Notes under the pieces: generated by a model
Databases searched by the model: none
Told to the model about the DNA's origin: nothing
The model's input: only the letters and a program-made list of their open reading frames with translations
Position numbers and translations under genes: made by a program
Shown here: positions 16,441-25,082 of the stretch, one piece after another
Position numbering within the stretch: the stretch's first letter is position 1
Layout of the letters: each line of letters opens with the position of its first letter
DNA from: JALHTV01 sp049510055
GTDB lineage: Bacteria; Planctomycetota; Phycisphaerae; SM23-33
Direction of reading: 5' to 3'
DNA: 43,923 nt
NCBI GenBank assembly: GCA_049510055.1
Contig: JBEKZI010000028.1
Coordinates: forward strand, 1 to 43,923

Positions 16441-18440
16441 CCACCGTCCGCTACGACAAAGAGCTGGAAGAATTCCGAAACCTCATGAAGGTGCCGCAGA
16501 CCTTCGAGGAGGGCTTCAGTTTCGCCTCCCTGATCGGGGCGATATTCGTCGCGATGGTGATGGTGCCCGGCGCGATGTACATGACGCTTCAGGCCGGCGT
16601 GGGCGTCGGTCCGGCGGCCCAGTGGGTCACCGTCATCCTGTTCCTGGAGCTGGCGCGGCGGGCGCACAAGTATCTCAAAAGGGCGGAACTGTTCGTGCTG
16701 TTCTACATGGCCGGGGCGGCGATGGTCCAGCCGTTCCAGGGGATGATCTGGCAGCAATTCTTCGTCCAGAGCCAGTCGGCCATCGGCATGGGCGTGGCGG
16801 AGCACCTGCCCTCCTGGTACGCCCCCAGCGACCCCGACGTGCTGGCCACGCGAAGCTTCTTCAACCCGGCCTGGTATCCGGCCATCGGCATGGTCCTGTT
16901 CAGCACCATCATGGGCCGGCTCAATGGCACGATCCTGACGTACGGACTGTTCCGCGTCGCCAGCGACATCGAGAAACTACCGTTCCCCATGGCGCCCATC
17001 GGCGCTTCGGGCATCATGGCCCTGGCGGAGCAGCAGGAAGAAGAAGGCCCCGGCGGCACCGAGAAACCCGAGAGCTGGCGGTGGCGGATTTTCAGCATCG
17101 GCGGCATCCTGGGATTGAGCTTCGGGGGGCTCTACCTGGGCCTGCCGGCGATCTCCTCCGCCATCCTCGGCCAGCCGATCACCCTCCTGCCCATCCCCTT
17201 CGTGGAATTGTCGGACAAGACCGCCGACTACCTCCCGGCCGTGGCCACGGGCATTAACCTGAACATGGGCCTGCTGGTCACCGGCATGGCGATGCCGTTC
17301 TACGCGATCCTGGGCAGCTTCATCGGCCTGGTCATCACGATCATCGTGAATCCGATCCTCTACAAACATCAGATCCTCTCCAGCTGGACCCCCGGCGATT
17401 CCACGCCCGCCACGTTGTTCACGAACAACATGGACTACTACTTCAGTTTCCACATCGGCGTTTCCGTGGCCATCGCCATCGCGGGCATCTGGCAGGTGGT
17501 CCACCAGATGCGGGCCAAGGCCGCCCTCCGCAAGCAGCAGCAAGCCATGCGCATCCAGGTCGAAGCCGAATCCTACACGCCCCCCGGCCGCGGAGACATT
17601 CCCGCCCTTTTTATCATCGGCACGTACGTCTTCACGTCGATGTGCTACATCCTGTTTAGCGGCTGGCTCATTAATTGGAACCGGGGCGTCATGAACGTGC
17701 TGATGTTCTTCGCCTTCATCTACACGCCCATCCTGAGCTACGTGACGGCGCGCCTGGAAGGCCTGGCCGGCCAGGTGGTGACCATCCCCATGGTCCGCGA
17801 AGCCTCCTTCATCCTGTCCGGCTACCGCGGCGGCGTGACCATCTGGTGCCTGCCCACGCCCATGCACGATTACGGCCGGGGCGTCGTCCAGTACCGCCAG
17901 GCGGAACTCACCGGCACGCGGTTCTGGTCCGTGTGGAAAGCCGAGCTGATCCTCGTGCCCGTCGTGCTGGTCGCCTCGATTTTCTTCGCCCAGTTCATCT
18001 GGTCGCTGGGTCCGATTCCAGGCCCGGAGTTCCCCTACACCGAGGTCATGTGGGAGCAGGAAGCGGCCACCCGATGCATCATGTGGAGCTCCACGCTGGG
18101 ACGATTCAGCACGTTTGAGGAAGCCTTCAATTGGAAATACCTGGCGATGGGCGGCGGGTTCGGGACGGCGCTGTTCGCGATCATGTGGCCTCTGCATTTG
18201 CCGATTCTGCTGATTTACGGCATCATCCGCGGCCTGAACCAGACGCTGCCGCATCAGGTGCTGCCTGAGATTGTCGGGGCGCTCGTCGGGCGCTATTACT
18301 TCCAGCGAAAGCTGGGCACCAAATGGAGACCGTACATCCTCGTGGCCGCGGCGGGATTCCACTGCGGCATGGGCTTGATCACCGTGTTCAGCGTGGGCCT
18401 GAACTTCCTGGCGAAATCCGTCATTAAAATTCCGTTCTAG
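16437..18440 (+). CDS. OPT-like oligopeptide transporter family membrane protein
   Basis: This 667-residue polytopic protein has about 14 hydrophobic segments. It opens with a short cytoplasmic N-terminus, then PGAMYMTLQAGVGVGPAAQWV, then LPFPMAPIGASGIMALAE (about 182), which resembles the 'LPFPxA' region of OPT-type transporters. The second half repeats the topology. The nearest family I recall is the planctomycete 'peptide transporter' group within the OPT superfamily, which couples uptake of peptides or metal chelates to protons; this is from memory of motifs, not a search. It starts at a GTG overlapping the preceding TGA and ends 36 nt before ATPase 2. Location inside an ABC operon is unusual for an OPT protein, which needs no ATPase. 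Confidence 0.65.
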   Translation: MTTVRYDKELEEFRNLMKVPQTFEEGFSFASLIGAIFVAMVMVPGAMYMTLQAGVGVGPAAQWVTVILFLELARRAHKYLKRAELFVLFYMAGAAMVQPFQGMIWQQFFVQSQSAIGMGVAEHLPSWYAPSDPDVLATRSFFNPAWYPAIGMVLFSTIMGRLNGTILTYGLFRVASDIEKLPFPMAPIGASGIMALAEQQEEEGPGGTEKPESWRWRIFSIGGILGLSFGGLYLGLPAISSAILGQPITLLPIPFVELSDKTADYLPAVATGINLNMGLLVTGMAMPFYAILGSFIGLVITIIVNPILYKHQILSSWTPGDSTPATLFTNNMDYYFSFHIGVSVAIAIAGIWQVVHQMRAKAALRKQQQAMRIQVEAESYTPPGRGDIPALFIIGTYVFTSMCYILFSGWLINWNRGVMNVLMFFAFIYTPILSYVTARLEGLAGQVVTIPMVREASFILSGYRGGVTIWCLPTPMHDYGRGVVQYRQAELTGTRFWSVWKAELILVPVVLVASIFFAQFIWSLGPIPGPEFPYTEVMWEQEAATRCIMWSSTLGRFSTFEEAFNWKYLAMGGGFGTALFAIMWPLHLPILLIYGIIRGLNQTLPHQVLPEIVGALVGRYYFQRKLGTKWRPYILVAAAGFHCGMGLITVFSVGLNFLAKSVIKIPF

Positions 18441-18456
18441 GTTTTAATTTTAAAAC
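18441..18456. repeat. AT-rich inverted repeat after the OPT-like gene
   Basis: GTTTTAA-TT-TTAAAAC lies directly behind the stop codon in an otherwise GC-rich operon. The 7-bp arms are perfect but AT-only and the loop is too short for a stable hairpin. It could be a protein site or an mRNA processing point. Confidence 0.4.
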
Positions 18457-18476
18457 CATCGAGAGAGACGCGTCGC

Positions 18477-19205
18477 ATGGCGAACCCAGACGTCATCATC
18501 TGCTGCCGGGGGCTGACCAAGACCTATCGCATGGGCGGCCAGGAAGTCTACGCGCTGCGCGCCATGGACCTGGACATCTTCCGGGGAGAGTACCTTTCGG
18601 TGATGGGTCCCAGCGGCAGCGGCAAGAGCACGCTGTTCAACATGATCGGCGCGCTGGACAAGCCCTCCAGCGGCTCGGTGACCATCGGGGGCGTGGACCT
18701 GACCACCCAGACCAGCCTGCAACTGGCCTACATCCGCAACCGGCACATCGGGTACATCTTCCAGGCCTTCAACCTCATCCCGTCGCTGACGGCTTTGCGG
18801 AACATCATGCTGCCGCTGCTGTTCAGCGGCATGGACAACGCCGCCGCCGAAAAACGCGCTACGCAGGTGCTGGAAGAAGTCGGCCTGGGTCAGCGCCTGC
18901 ACCACCGGCCGGATGAACTCTCCGGCGGCCAGCAGCAGCGCGTCGCCATCGCCCGCGCCCTGGCCATGTCGCCCAGCATCATGCTGGCCGACGAACCCAC
19001 CGCCAACCTCGACCTGCACACCGGCGAGGAGATCATCAACATCCTTCGTGGCCTGTGCGACCACCACGGCGTGACGGTCATCACGGCTACGCACGACTAC
19101 AAAATGCTGGACAAGTCCGACCGCATCCTGTGGATCCGCGACGGCGCGCAGGAACGCCTGGAGGAACGCCGCGATCTGGACATCCGCGTGGGGAAGGTAG
19201 AGTAG
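18477..19205 (+). CDS. ABC transporter ATP-binding protein (LolD/MacB type), ATPase 2
   Basis: This 242-residue ATPase closely resembles ATPase 1. Walker A GPSGSGKST is near residue 44, the Q-loop in YIFQAFNL, the signature LSGGQQQRVAIARAL near 147, Walker B IMLADEPTANLDL near 168, and the switch His in TATHDYK near 204. All catalytic positions are intact. Unlike ATPase 1 it lacks the N-terminal extension. A clear GAGAGAG site precedes the ATG. As last gene of the run, it likely powers the M28-FtsX fusion permease two genes upstream, since each FtsX-type permease needs a LolD-type partner. Which ATPase pairs with which permease is an inference from order. Confidence 0.95.
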   Translation: MANPDVIICCRGLTKTYRMGGQEVYALRAMDLDIFRGEYLSVMGPSGSGKSTLFNMIGALDKPSSGSVTIGGVDLTTQTSLQLAYIRNRHIGYIFQAFNLIPSLTALRNIMLPLLFSGMDNAAAEKRATQVLEEVGLGQRLHHRPDELSGGQQQRVAIARALAMSPSIMLADEPTANLDLHTGEEIINILRGLCDHHGVTVITATHDYKMLDKSDRILWIRDGAQERLEERRDLDIRVGKVE

Positions 19206-19213
19206 TCCCGCCG

Positions 19214-20077
19214 CTATTCTTCCTCGATAGTCTTTCGGCTCATCAGGAAGGTCACGCGTTCCAGGATATCCTTTTTCAGCGCCTTGCGCAGGATGCGCCT
19301 GGCCGCGGCCATGTTGGTGCGGCGGGTCAGGTGGATCAGCAGGATGTGCGGATTGTGCATCCCTTCCAGCATCTCCGGCAGGTCGGCCACGTGCACGTGC
19401 TTGCCCGCCCGGGCGCGGTGGAGATGGTCGTCGTCGAAGAACGTGCACTCGAGCAGCAGCACCGCCGCGTCGGCCACGTGGGGCAGATGGGAGTAGTTGG
19501 CCTTGCCCGTGTCGCCCAGGTAGGCCACCAGCGGCACCTCCAGGCGGTTGGTGATTTCCACGCCGGACTTCTTGAGCTCCACGATCTGCGGGCTGGACAG
19601 GCCCAGGTACTCGCCCTTGAGCTTCTGGCGGACGTCCACGATGGAATAGCCCAGCGAACCGGCCACGTGGCGCGTGGCAAAGGCGCGGGCCACCAGGCCG
19701 CGGCGAATCTCGTAATCCTCCCCGTCGGACAGGCCCACCAGCTTGTAGGGCGGTACGTGGCCTTCCACCCGCCCCCAGGCGCTCATCAGCGCCTCGATGG
19801 GCCCGACCAGCCCGGCCGGCACCAGCGCCACGCCGTTGGCGATGCCCTGAAAGTCCCGCTGGGCGAAATAGTACGGCAGCCCGGCGGCGTGGTCCATGTG
19901 GCCGTGGCTCAGCAGCAGGTGGTTGACCGTCAGCGCCTCGCGCGGGCAGCGGCCGATGTCAAAGACGCAGTCCAGCTCCGGCGCGACGACGACGGCCTCC
20001 TCCCCGGCCACGCTGTACCCGGCCAGGGTGAACTCGCCCGCGCGAAATTGCGAAAGCTGGTAGGTAAATATCTTCAT
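19214..20077 (-). CDS. ribonuclease Z-like metallo-beta-lactamase fold hydrolase
   Basis: This 287-residue protein has the metal-binding motif SHGHMDHAAG (His58, His60, Asp62, His63). Further ligand positions lie in AFATRHVAGSLGY (about 143), LGDTGK (about 186) and LIHLTRR near 260. The layout (short TRZ1-like form, substrate arm near 105-135, ECTFFDDDHLHRA) points to the RNase Z family, which trims tRNA 3' ends. The usual HST-type motif near residue 225 reads GKHVHV instead, so a different substrate is possible. The ATG has AAAGG 9 nt upstream and a good promoter at 20102-20130. It is convergent with the envelope operon (gap 8 nt). Confidence 0.75.
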   Translation of the reverse strand: MKIFTYQLSQFRAGEFTLAGYSVAGEEAVVVAPELDCVFDIGRCPREALTVNHLLLSHGHMDHAAGLPYYFAQRDFQGIANGVALVPAGLVGPIEALMSAWGRVEGHVPPYKLVGLSDGEDYEIRRGLVARAFATRHVAGSLGYSIVDVRQKLKGEYLGLSSPQIVELKKSGVEITNRLEVPLVAYLGDTGKANYSHLPHVADAAVLLLECTFFDDDHLHRARAGKHVHVADLPEMLEGMHNPHILLIHLTRRTNMAAARRILRKALKKDILERVTFLMSRKTIEEE

Positions 20078-20101
20078 GCAGCGTCGACCTTTCCGAGCGG
20101 C

Positions 20102-20130
20102 ATCGTAGGGCAGCGGCCCAATGGGGTCAA
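20102..20130 (-). promoter_or_regulatory. promoter of the RNase Z-like gene
   Basis: Minus strand TTGACC (complement of 20125-20130), 17-nt spacer, TACGAT (complement of 20102-20107). The same two hexamers, with an 18-nt spacer, precede trpG at 35983-36012. It is back-to-back with the promoter at 20158. Confidence 0.5.
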
Positions 20131-20157
20131 GAAGGCCACCGCGGCGGCAAATCGGGT

Positions 20158-20185
20158 TTGAAACCGCGCTGCCTTTCGATAAAAT
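20158..20185 (+). promoter_or_regulatory. sigma70-type promoter of the DRE-TIM synthase gene
   Basis: TTGAAA (20158-20163) and TAAAAT (20180-20185) are 16 nt apart, each matching consensus in 5 of 6 positions. The start site would be near 20192, giving a leader of about 49 nt to the GTG at 20241. Confidence 0.6.
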
Positions 20186-20240
20186 AAACCGCTTCAGCCG
20201 CCGAGGCGACGGGGACTACCCCCGGCAAGTGAGGACGACC

Positions 20241-21560
20241 GTGGCAGACAAGGCCCGCACATACGAGCTGCAAGACGTGGCCGAGCCGGTGCTGTACCGG
20301 GAGATGTTCCCGTATAACCGGCTGCCCCGCATCCTGTTCGAGTCGGAGACCATCCCGATGGCCCCGGCGGAGGAAATCTGGACCACCGACACGACCTTCC
20401 GCGACGGCCAGCAGTCCCGCCCACCGTACACCGTCGAGCAGATCGTGGACCTCTACACGCTGATGCACCGCCTGGACGGCGGCAGCGGCCTGATCCGCCA
20501 GAGCGAGTTCTTCCTGTACTCCAAGAAGGACCGCGCGGCCGTGGACAAGTGCCGCGAGCTGAACTTCAAGTACCCCCAGGTCACCGGCTGGATCATGGCC
20601 CGCAAGGACGACTTCAAGCTCGTGCGGGACATGGGCCTGCACGAGACGGGCATCCTGGTCAGTTGCAGCGACTACCACATTTTCCTGAAGCTCAAAAAGA
20701 CCCGCCGCCAGGCGATGGACATGTACCTGGACATCATCCACGCGGCCTTGGATTGCGGCATCGTCCCGCGATGCCACTTTGAGGACCTGACCCGCGCGGA
20801 CTTCTACGGGTTCGTCGTGCCCTTCGCCGTCGAACTGATGAAGCTGCGCCAGCGCTACGGCATCGACGTCAAGATTCGCCTGTGCGACACGCTGTCGTTC
20901 GGCGTGCCCTGGCCGGAGGCCACGCTGCCGCGGTCCGTGCCCAAGCTGGTCGCCGGGCTCATCCACGAGGCGGGCGTGCCGGGGCGGTTGCTCGAGTGGC
21001 ACGGCCACAACGACTTCCACAAGGTGCTGATCAATCCTGCCACGGCCTGGCTGTACGGTTGTGCGGCCTGCAACGGCAGCCTGTTGGGCATCGGCGAGCG
21101 GACGGGCAACACGCCGATCGAGGGCGCGGTCATCGAGGCCGCCCAGCTCCGCGGCCAGGACGACCGCGTGAACTACGCCGTCATCACCGAGATCGGCGAA
21201 TACTACCGCGATAAACTCTCCTACGAGGTGCCGCACAACTATCCGCTGGTGGGACGGGACTTCAACACCACCCGGGCCGGCATCCACGTGGACGGTCTGC
21301 TCAAGAGCGAGGAAATCTACAGCTGCTTCGACACGCAGAAGCTGCTGAACCGCCCCATCGCCGTCGCCATCACCGACAAGAGCGGCGCCGCCGGCATCAA
21401 GCACTGGATCCAAGGCCACTACGGCATCGACGTGGCCAAGGACGACCAGCGCCTGCTGACCATCCGGGCGAAGGTCGAGGCCGAGTACGAAGCCGGTCGA
21501 AACACCTCCATCAGCGACGACGAAATGCACGCCTGGTACAAGCAAGCCTTCGGCGCCTAA
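20241..21560 (+). CDS. DRE-TIM metallolyase: 2-isopropylmalate/homocitrate/Re-citrate synthase family
   Basis: This 439-residue protein is a TIM-barrel Claisen condensation enzyme. The DRE-type motif TTDTTFRDGQQ is at about 50-60, RPRCHFED-like VPRCHFEDLTRADFYGF near 173, IRLCDTLSFG near 213, and the metal-binding HGHNDFH near 253. The TTFRDGQQSRPPYT-type N-terminus differs from standard LeuA and there is no clear C-terminal leucine regulatory domain: after the barrel only about 110 residues remain. Candidates are 2-isopropylmalate synthase, a homocitrate- or citramalate-type enzyme, or a Re-citrate synthase, which belongs to this superfamily. I chose the GTG at 20241 because the promoter at 20158-20185 excludes earlier starts. 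No leu genes adjoin it; leuD is 20 kb away. Confidence 0.8.
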   Translation: MADKARTYELQDVAEPVLYREMFPYNRLPRILFESETIPMAPAEEIWTTDTTFRDGQQSRPPYTVEQIVDLYTLMHRLDGGSGLIRQSEFFLYSKKDRAAVDKCRELNFKYPQVTGWIMARKDDFKLVRDMGLHETGILVSCSDYHIFLKLKKTRRQAMDMYLDIIHAALDCGIVPRCHFEDLTRADFYGFVVPFAVELMKLRQRYGIDVKIRLCDTLSFGVPWPEATLPRSVPKLVAGLIHEAGVPGRLLEWHGHNDFHKVLINPATAWLYGCAACNGSLLGIGERTGNTPIEGAVIEAAQLRGQDDRVNYAVITEIGEYYRDKLSYEVPHNYPLVGRDFNTTRAGIHVDGLLKSEEIYSCFDTQKLLNRPIAVAITDKSGAAGIKHWIQGHYGIDVAKDDQRLLTIRAKVEAEYEAGRNTSISDDEMHAWYKQAFGA

Positions 21561-21640
21561 CATCAAGACGCCGTCCGCCTCTTCCGGCCTCGGTGGAAAA
21601 ACTCCGCCACGTGCTTCGTAAGAAACCCACTCCCGCCGCG

Positions 21641-21667
21641 TTGAGCCAAGGGGCGATAGTATAGAAT
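21641..21667 (+). promoter_or_regulatory. possible promoter of the DUF4175-like gene
   Basis: TTGAGC (21641-21646), 15-nt spacer, TAGAAT (21662-21667). The -10 covers the most upstream in-frame ATG (21666), which argues that translation begins at the later ATG, 21720. Confidence 0.35.
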
Positions 21668-21719
21668 GGATGTCGGACGGCGTTCCGGCGGGCCGGAACC
21701 CCGATGGGTCGAGCGAAGC

Positions 21720-24700
21720 ATGGCGCCCAGAGAGTATCACGGGCTGGATGAGTTGCTGGACCGCCTGGTCGCGGTGCGGCGGCGGAGGCGCCTCGTGGTC
21801 GCGGCCACGGCTGCCCTGGCGGCGGCGACGGCGGTGCTGGCGGCAATCCTGGCCACCGGCGCGATAGGCGGCTTCTGGCCCGGGCAGCCGCCGGCGCCGC
21901 TGCGATGGGCGCTGTTGCTGGGCTGTGCGGCGCTGGGAGCAGCGGCGCTGGCCTGGCCGGTGTTGCGGATCCTTCGCAGCCGCCAGAACCTGGCCCAGAC
22001 GGCCCGCTTCATCGAGCAGGCCGACCCCAAGGTCCACAACGACTTCATCAACGCTATCTTGCTGGCCGAGGACGATGCCCAGGTCAGCCCGCTGCTGGTC
22101 CAACTGGCCATCCGCGAAAGCGTTTTGCGCGCCCGGCGGGCGGAGCTGGCCAAGACCGTCTCGCTGCGGTGGCTGGCCCGCTGGGCGGCGGCGGCCGTGG
22201 TGGCCGGCGCGGCGGTGACGGCCTTTGCGACGCTGCGGCCGGTGACCCTTCAGCGCGGCCTGGCGGCCATGTTCAACCCCGTCGGCTACGTCCCGGCCGC
22301 CAACCGCATCCGCCTGCTCAGCCTGACCCCGGGCGACGCGACCATCTTCGCCGGCCAGGACGTCGCCATCGCGGTCAAGGTCGCCGACGGTGCGGCCGGC
22401 GGCGTCCCCGCGGCCGTCCTGGTCGACGGTCGGGCCGACTCGCTCCCGATGGCCGCCAACGAGGACGGCGCCTTCTCGCTGATCCTACCGCACGTGGACG
22501 GGGAAACCCGCTACGCCGTCACGGTCGGTCAGAACCGCTGGCCCGACGAAAAACCCTTCTACACGATCACCGTCCTGGAGGGCGTGAAGGTCGAGGGTTT
22601 CTCGATCCGCTACGATTACCCCGCCTACACGGGCCTGAAGCCCAAGACGGTGGAGCAGGCCGATGGCGCCATCCAGGCCCCCATCGGCAGCCGGGCGACG
22701 ATCAGCCTGACCGTCTCAGCTGCCCCCGGCCAGGCGATGCTGGAATTAAAGGACGGCCCGGCCACGCCCTTGGCCCTTTCCCCCGACGGCAAGACCTTCA
22801 TGGCCACGCTGGCCGTCCAGAAGGACGCGATGTACCGCATCGTCCTGCGGGACGCCCGCGGCGCGGTCCTCCAGCAATTACCCGACGCCTCCGCGGCCGG
22901 GCGATTGGCCGACGTGACCGGTCCGGCCGCCCAGGCGATGCTGGAGGGCTATTTCCTTATCCGCGCCCTGCCCGATCAGCCGCCGACGGTGGAATTCCTG
23001 GCCCCCAACCGCGACGTGGCACTGCGGCCCGGCGCGGTGCTGGCGGTGAAGATCAAGGCCGCCGACGACTACGGCCTGCTGTCGGCGGCGCTGCTGACCG
23101 GCAAGGAGGGCCAACCGCCGCGGACGGTCCGCGAATTCGTCGTCGCCGGTCAGCGTCAAGCCGTGCTCGACCACCGCCTGACGCTGGACGGTTCGCTGCA
23201 TGACGGCGACGTGCTGGTCTATTACGCCACAGCCACGGACAACCGCAGAGGACCGGAAATCGGCGAGCCGCAGACGACCACCTCGGCCAAGTTCAAGGTT
23301 ACCGTCGCGGCTGCGGCCGCGACGGAAGAACCGTCCGACGCCCAGCGGGATCTGCGCGAAAAACTCCTGGCCATCTTGAGGCTCCAGGAGACGCATCGCG
23401 TGGCCACCGAGACGTGCCTGAAAACCTTCAAGACCGTCGGCGAGGTTACCGCGACGGGGACCAAGATCGCCGACGGCCAGCAGAAGATCCGCGGCGAGTT
23501 GGCCGGCCTTGTGGAGAAGTTCCCCTGGACGGCGGAGCTCAGCCCGGCCAAGACGGTCTGCGCGGGCCTGGCGGCCAACGAGGCGCCCCTGGCCGTCGCG
23601 CAGGCCAAGGTGGTCGCCGCCCTGACCAATCTGGACGCCCGCGAGCAGGCCTGTCCCGCCCTGGCCGGCACGCAGAACCGCATCCTCCGCCAGCTTCAGG
23701 CGCTGCTGGCCATCCTGCCAATGCTGGAGGCGCCGCAAGTCGCCCTCAGCCAACCCGGCGGCGATCTGCCGCCGGACGTCCGCGACAAGCTCGCCAAACT
23801 CCAGGAGTCGCTGGAGGAACTGCTCGCTGCGCAGCGCAAGGCCATCGAGGCGGCCACGACGTTGGCTAAGAAACCCCTGGACGCCTTCACGCCCGAGGAT
23901 GAAAAGCTCCTGGCTGATCTGCGGGCCATACAGGACCGCTGGGACCAGTTCCTCACCGAGGCCTTCGCGGACTTCTCCAAGCTCGCCCAGCAGGACTTTT
24001 CCAACCCCGTGCTGCTCCAGGAGCTGATCTCCGTCAAGAGCGACATCAAGAGCGACATCACGATGGCCAAGGACGCCCTGGCGGCCAAGGCGATGGAGGT
24101 CGCCACCGCCCTGGAGGACAACGGCATCGAGAACGCCAAGACGCTGACGGCCAACATCGAGAAGTGGCTGCCGGATGAGCCGGACCGCAAGAAGTGGTCC
24201 ATGGAAGACGCCAACAGCCAGATGAACGTCGAGCAGGCCGAGCTGCCCAGCCAACTGGAGGACATGGTGGGCGATCTGCTGGAGCAGGAGGAGGACCTGT
24301 TCCAGGAGATGGAGGACCTGACCAGCAAGTACGCCTCCAGTGCGGACAAGGGCGCCGGCTGGGACGCCAGCGACGGTCCCATCTCCAGCATGAACGCCCA
24401 GGGAGTCACGGGCAACCAGCTTCCCAATAGCTCGGAGATTTCCGGCCGAAGCGGCGAGGGACGGACCGGCAAGAGCAGCGGCGAATACGTGGAGGACAAG
24501 GCCGCCGGCAAGGGCGGCCGGCAAACGCCCACGCGCCTGGGCAACGAGCCGTTCCAGAAGGGTCAGGTCAACGACACTTCTGGCCAGCCGCCCGGCGGGG
24601 CGACCGGAGGCGGCAAGGTCTCCGGCAGCGGCGCCGAGGGCCTGGAGGGGCCGGTCCCGCCCGCGGTGGCCAACCAGATGAAGCGCCTGGCCGGCCAGCA

Positions 24701-25049
24701 GGCGATGCTGGTCCACAAGGCCGAGCGGCTGCAACAAAGCTTCAAGCCCGGCGACTACGCCTACTTCCAGTTCCTCCAAGCCGTCACGCTGATGAACCGC
24801 GTGACGAACGACCTGGAGGCCAACCGCTACGCCAACGCCCTGCGGGCCCATCACGTGACGGTGGAGGCCCTGGGAGGGGCCAAGGCGGCGCTGGCCGGCG
24901 GGGTGGTCGTCCAGACCGACACGTCCTCGACCATGCCGAAGTACATCCGCGACCGCGTCACCGACGCCATCAGCGGACCGATGCCTGAGGAATACCGCGA
25001 CGTGCTGGAGCAGTATTACCGCCGCCTGTCCGACCTGGCCGGCCCGTAG
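21720..25049 (+). CDS. large DUF4175-like membrane protein
   Basis: This 1109-residue protein has three N-terminal membrane helices (about 25-48, 60-85 and 160-182). Then come Ig-like extracytoplasmic repeats (about 200-520: VKVEGFSIRYDYPAYTGL, then LLDDYGL-like KAADDYGLLSAALLTG). Long helical or coiled-coil stretches follow (about 530-880), and a low-complexity G/S/E region (about 880-980) precedes the C-terminal helices. ARFIEQADPKVHNDFINAILLAED and the PAYTG motif are typical of the DUF4175-like proteins frequent in planctomycetes and related groups. The function of the family is unknown. The protein probably spans the inner membrane with a large outer part. I prefer the ATG at 21720 (MAPREYHGLDELLDRL); the earlier ATG sits in the -10 box. 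Its usual MoxR/DUF58 neighbours are absent here. Confidence 0.75.
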   Translation: MAPREYHGLDELLDRLVAVRRRRRLVVAATAALAAATAVLAAILATGAIGGFWPGQPPAPLRWALLLGCAALGAAALAWPVLRILRSRQNLAQTARFIEQADPKVHNDFINAILLAEDDAQVSPLLVQLAIRESVLRARRAELAKTVSLRWLARWAAAAVVAGAAVTAFATLRPVTLQRGLAAMFNPVGYVPAANRIRLLSLTPGDATIFAGQDVAIAVKVADGAAGGVPAAVLVDGRADSLPMAANEDGAFSLILPHVDGETRYAVTVGQNRWPDEKPFYTITVLEGVKVEGFSIRYDYPAYTGLKPKTVEQADGAIQAPIGSRATISLTVSAAPGQAMLELKDGPATPLALSPDGKTFMATLAVQKDAMYRIVLRDARGAVLQQLPDASAAGRLADVTGPAAQAMLEGYFLIRALPDQPPTVEFLAPNRDVALRPGAVLAVKIKAADDYGLLSAALLTGKEGQPPRTVREFVVAGQRQAVLDHRLTLDGSLHDGDVLVYYATATDNRRGPEIGEPQTTTSAKFKVTVAAAAATEEPSDAQRDLREKLLAILRLQETHRVATETCLKTFKTVGEVTATGTKIADGQQKIRGELAGLVEKFPWTAELSPAKTVCAGLAANEAPLAVAQAKVVAALTNLDAREQACPALAGTQNRILRQLQALLAILPMLEAPQVALSQPGGDLPPDVRDKLAKLQESLEELLAAQRKAIEAATTLAKKPLDAFTPEDEKLLADLRAIQDRWDQFLTEAFADFSKLAQQDFSNPVLLQELISVKSDIKSDITMAKDALAAKAMEVATALEDNGIENAKTLTANIEKWLPDEPDRKKWSMEDANSQMNVEQAELPSQLEDMVGDLLEQEEDLFQEMEDLTSKYASSADKGAGWDASDGPISSMNAQGVTGNQLPNSSEISGRSGEGRTGKSSGEYVEDKAAGKGGRQTPTRLGNEPFQKGQVNDTSGQPPGGATGGGKVSGSGAEGLEGPVPPAVANQMKRLAGQQAMLVHKAERLQQSFKPGDYAYFQFLQAVTLMNRVTNDLEANRYANALRAHHVTVEALGGAKAALAGGVVVQTDTSSTMPKYIRDRVTDAISGPMPEEYRDVLEQYYRRLSDLAGP

Positions 25050-25082
25050 CCCCCGCGCCGTCCCCGGATACGCTCCCTTCGC

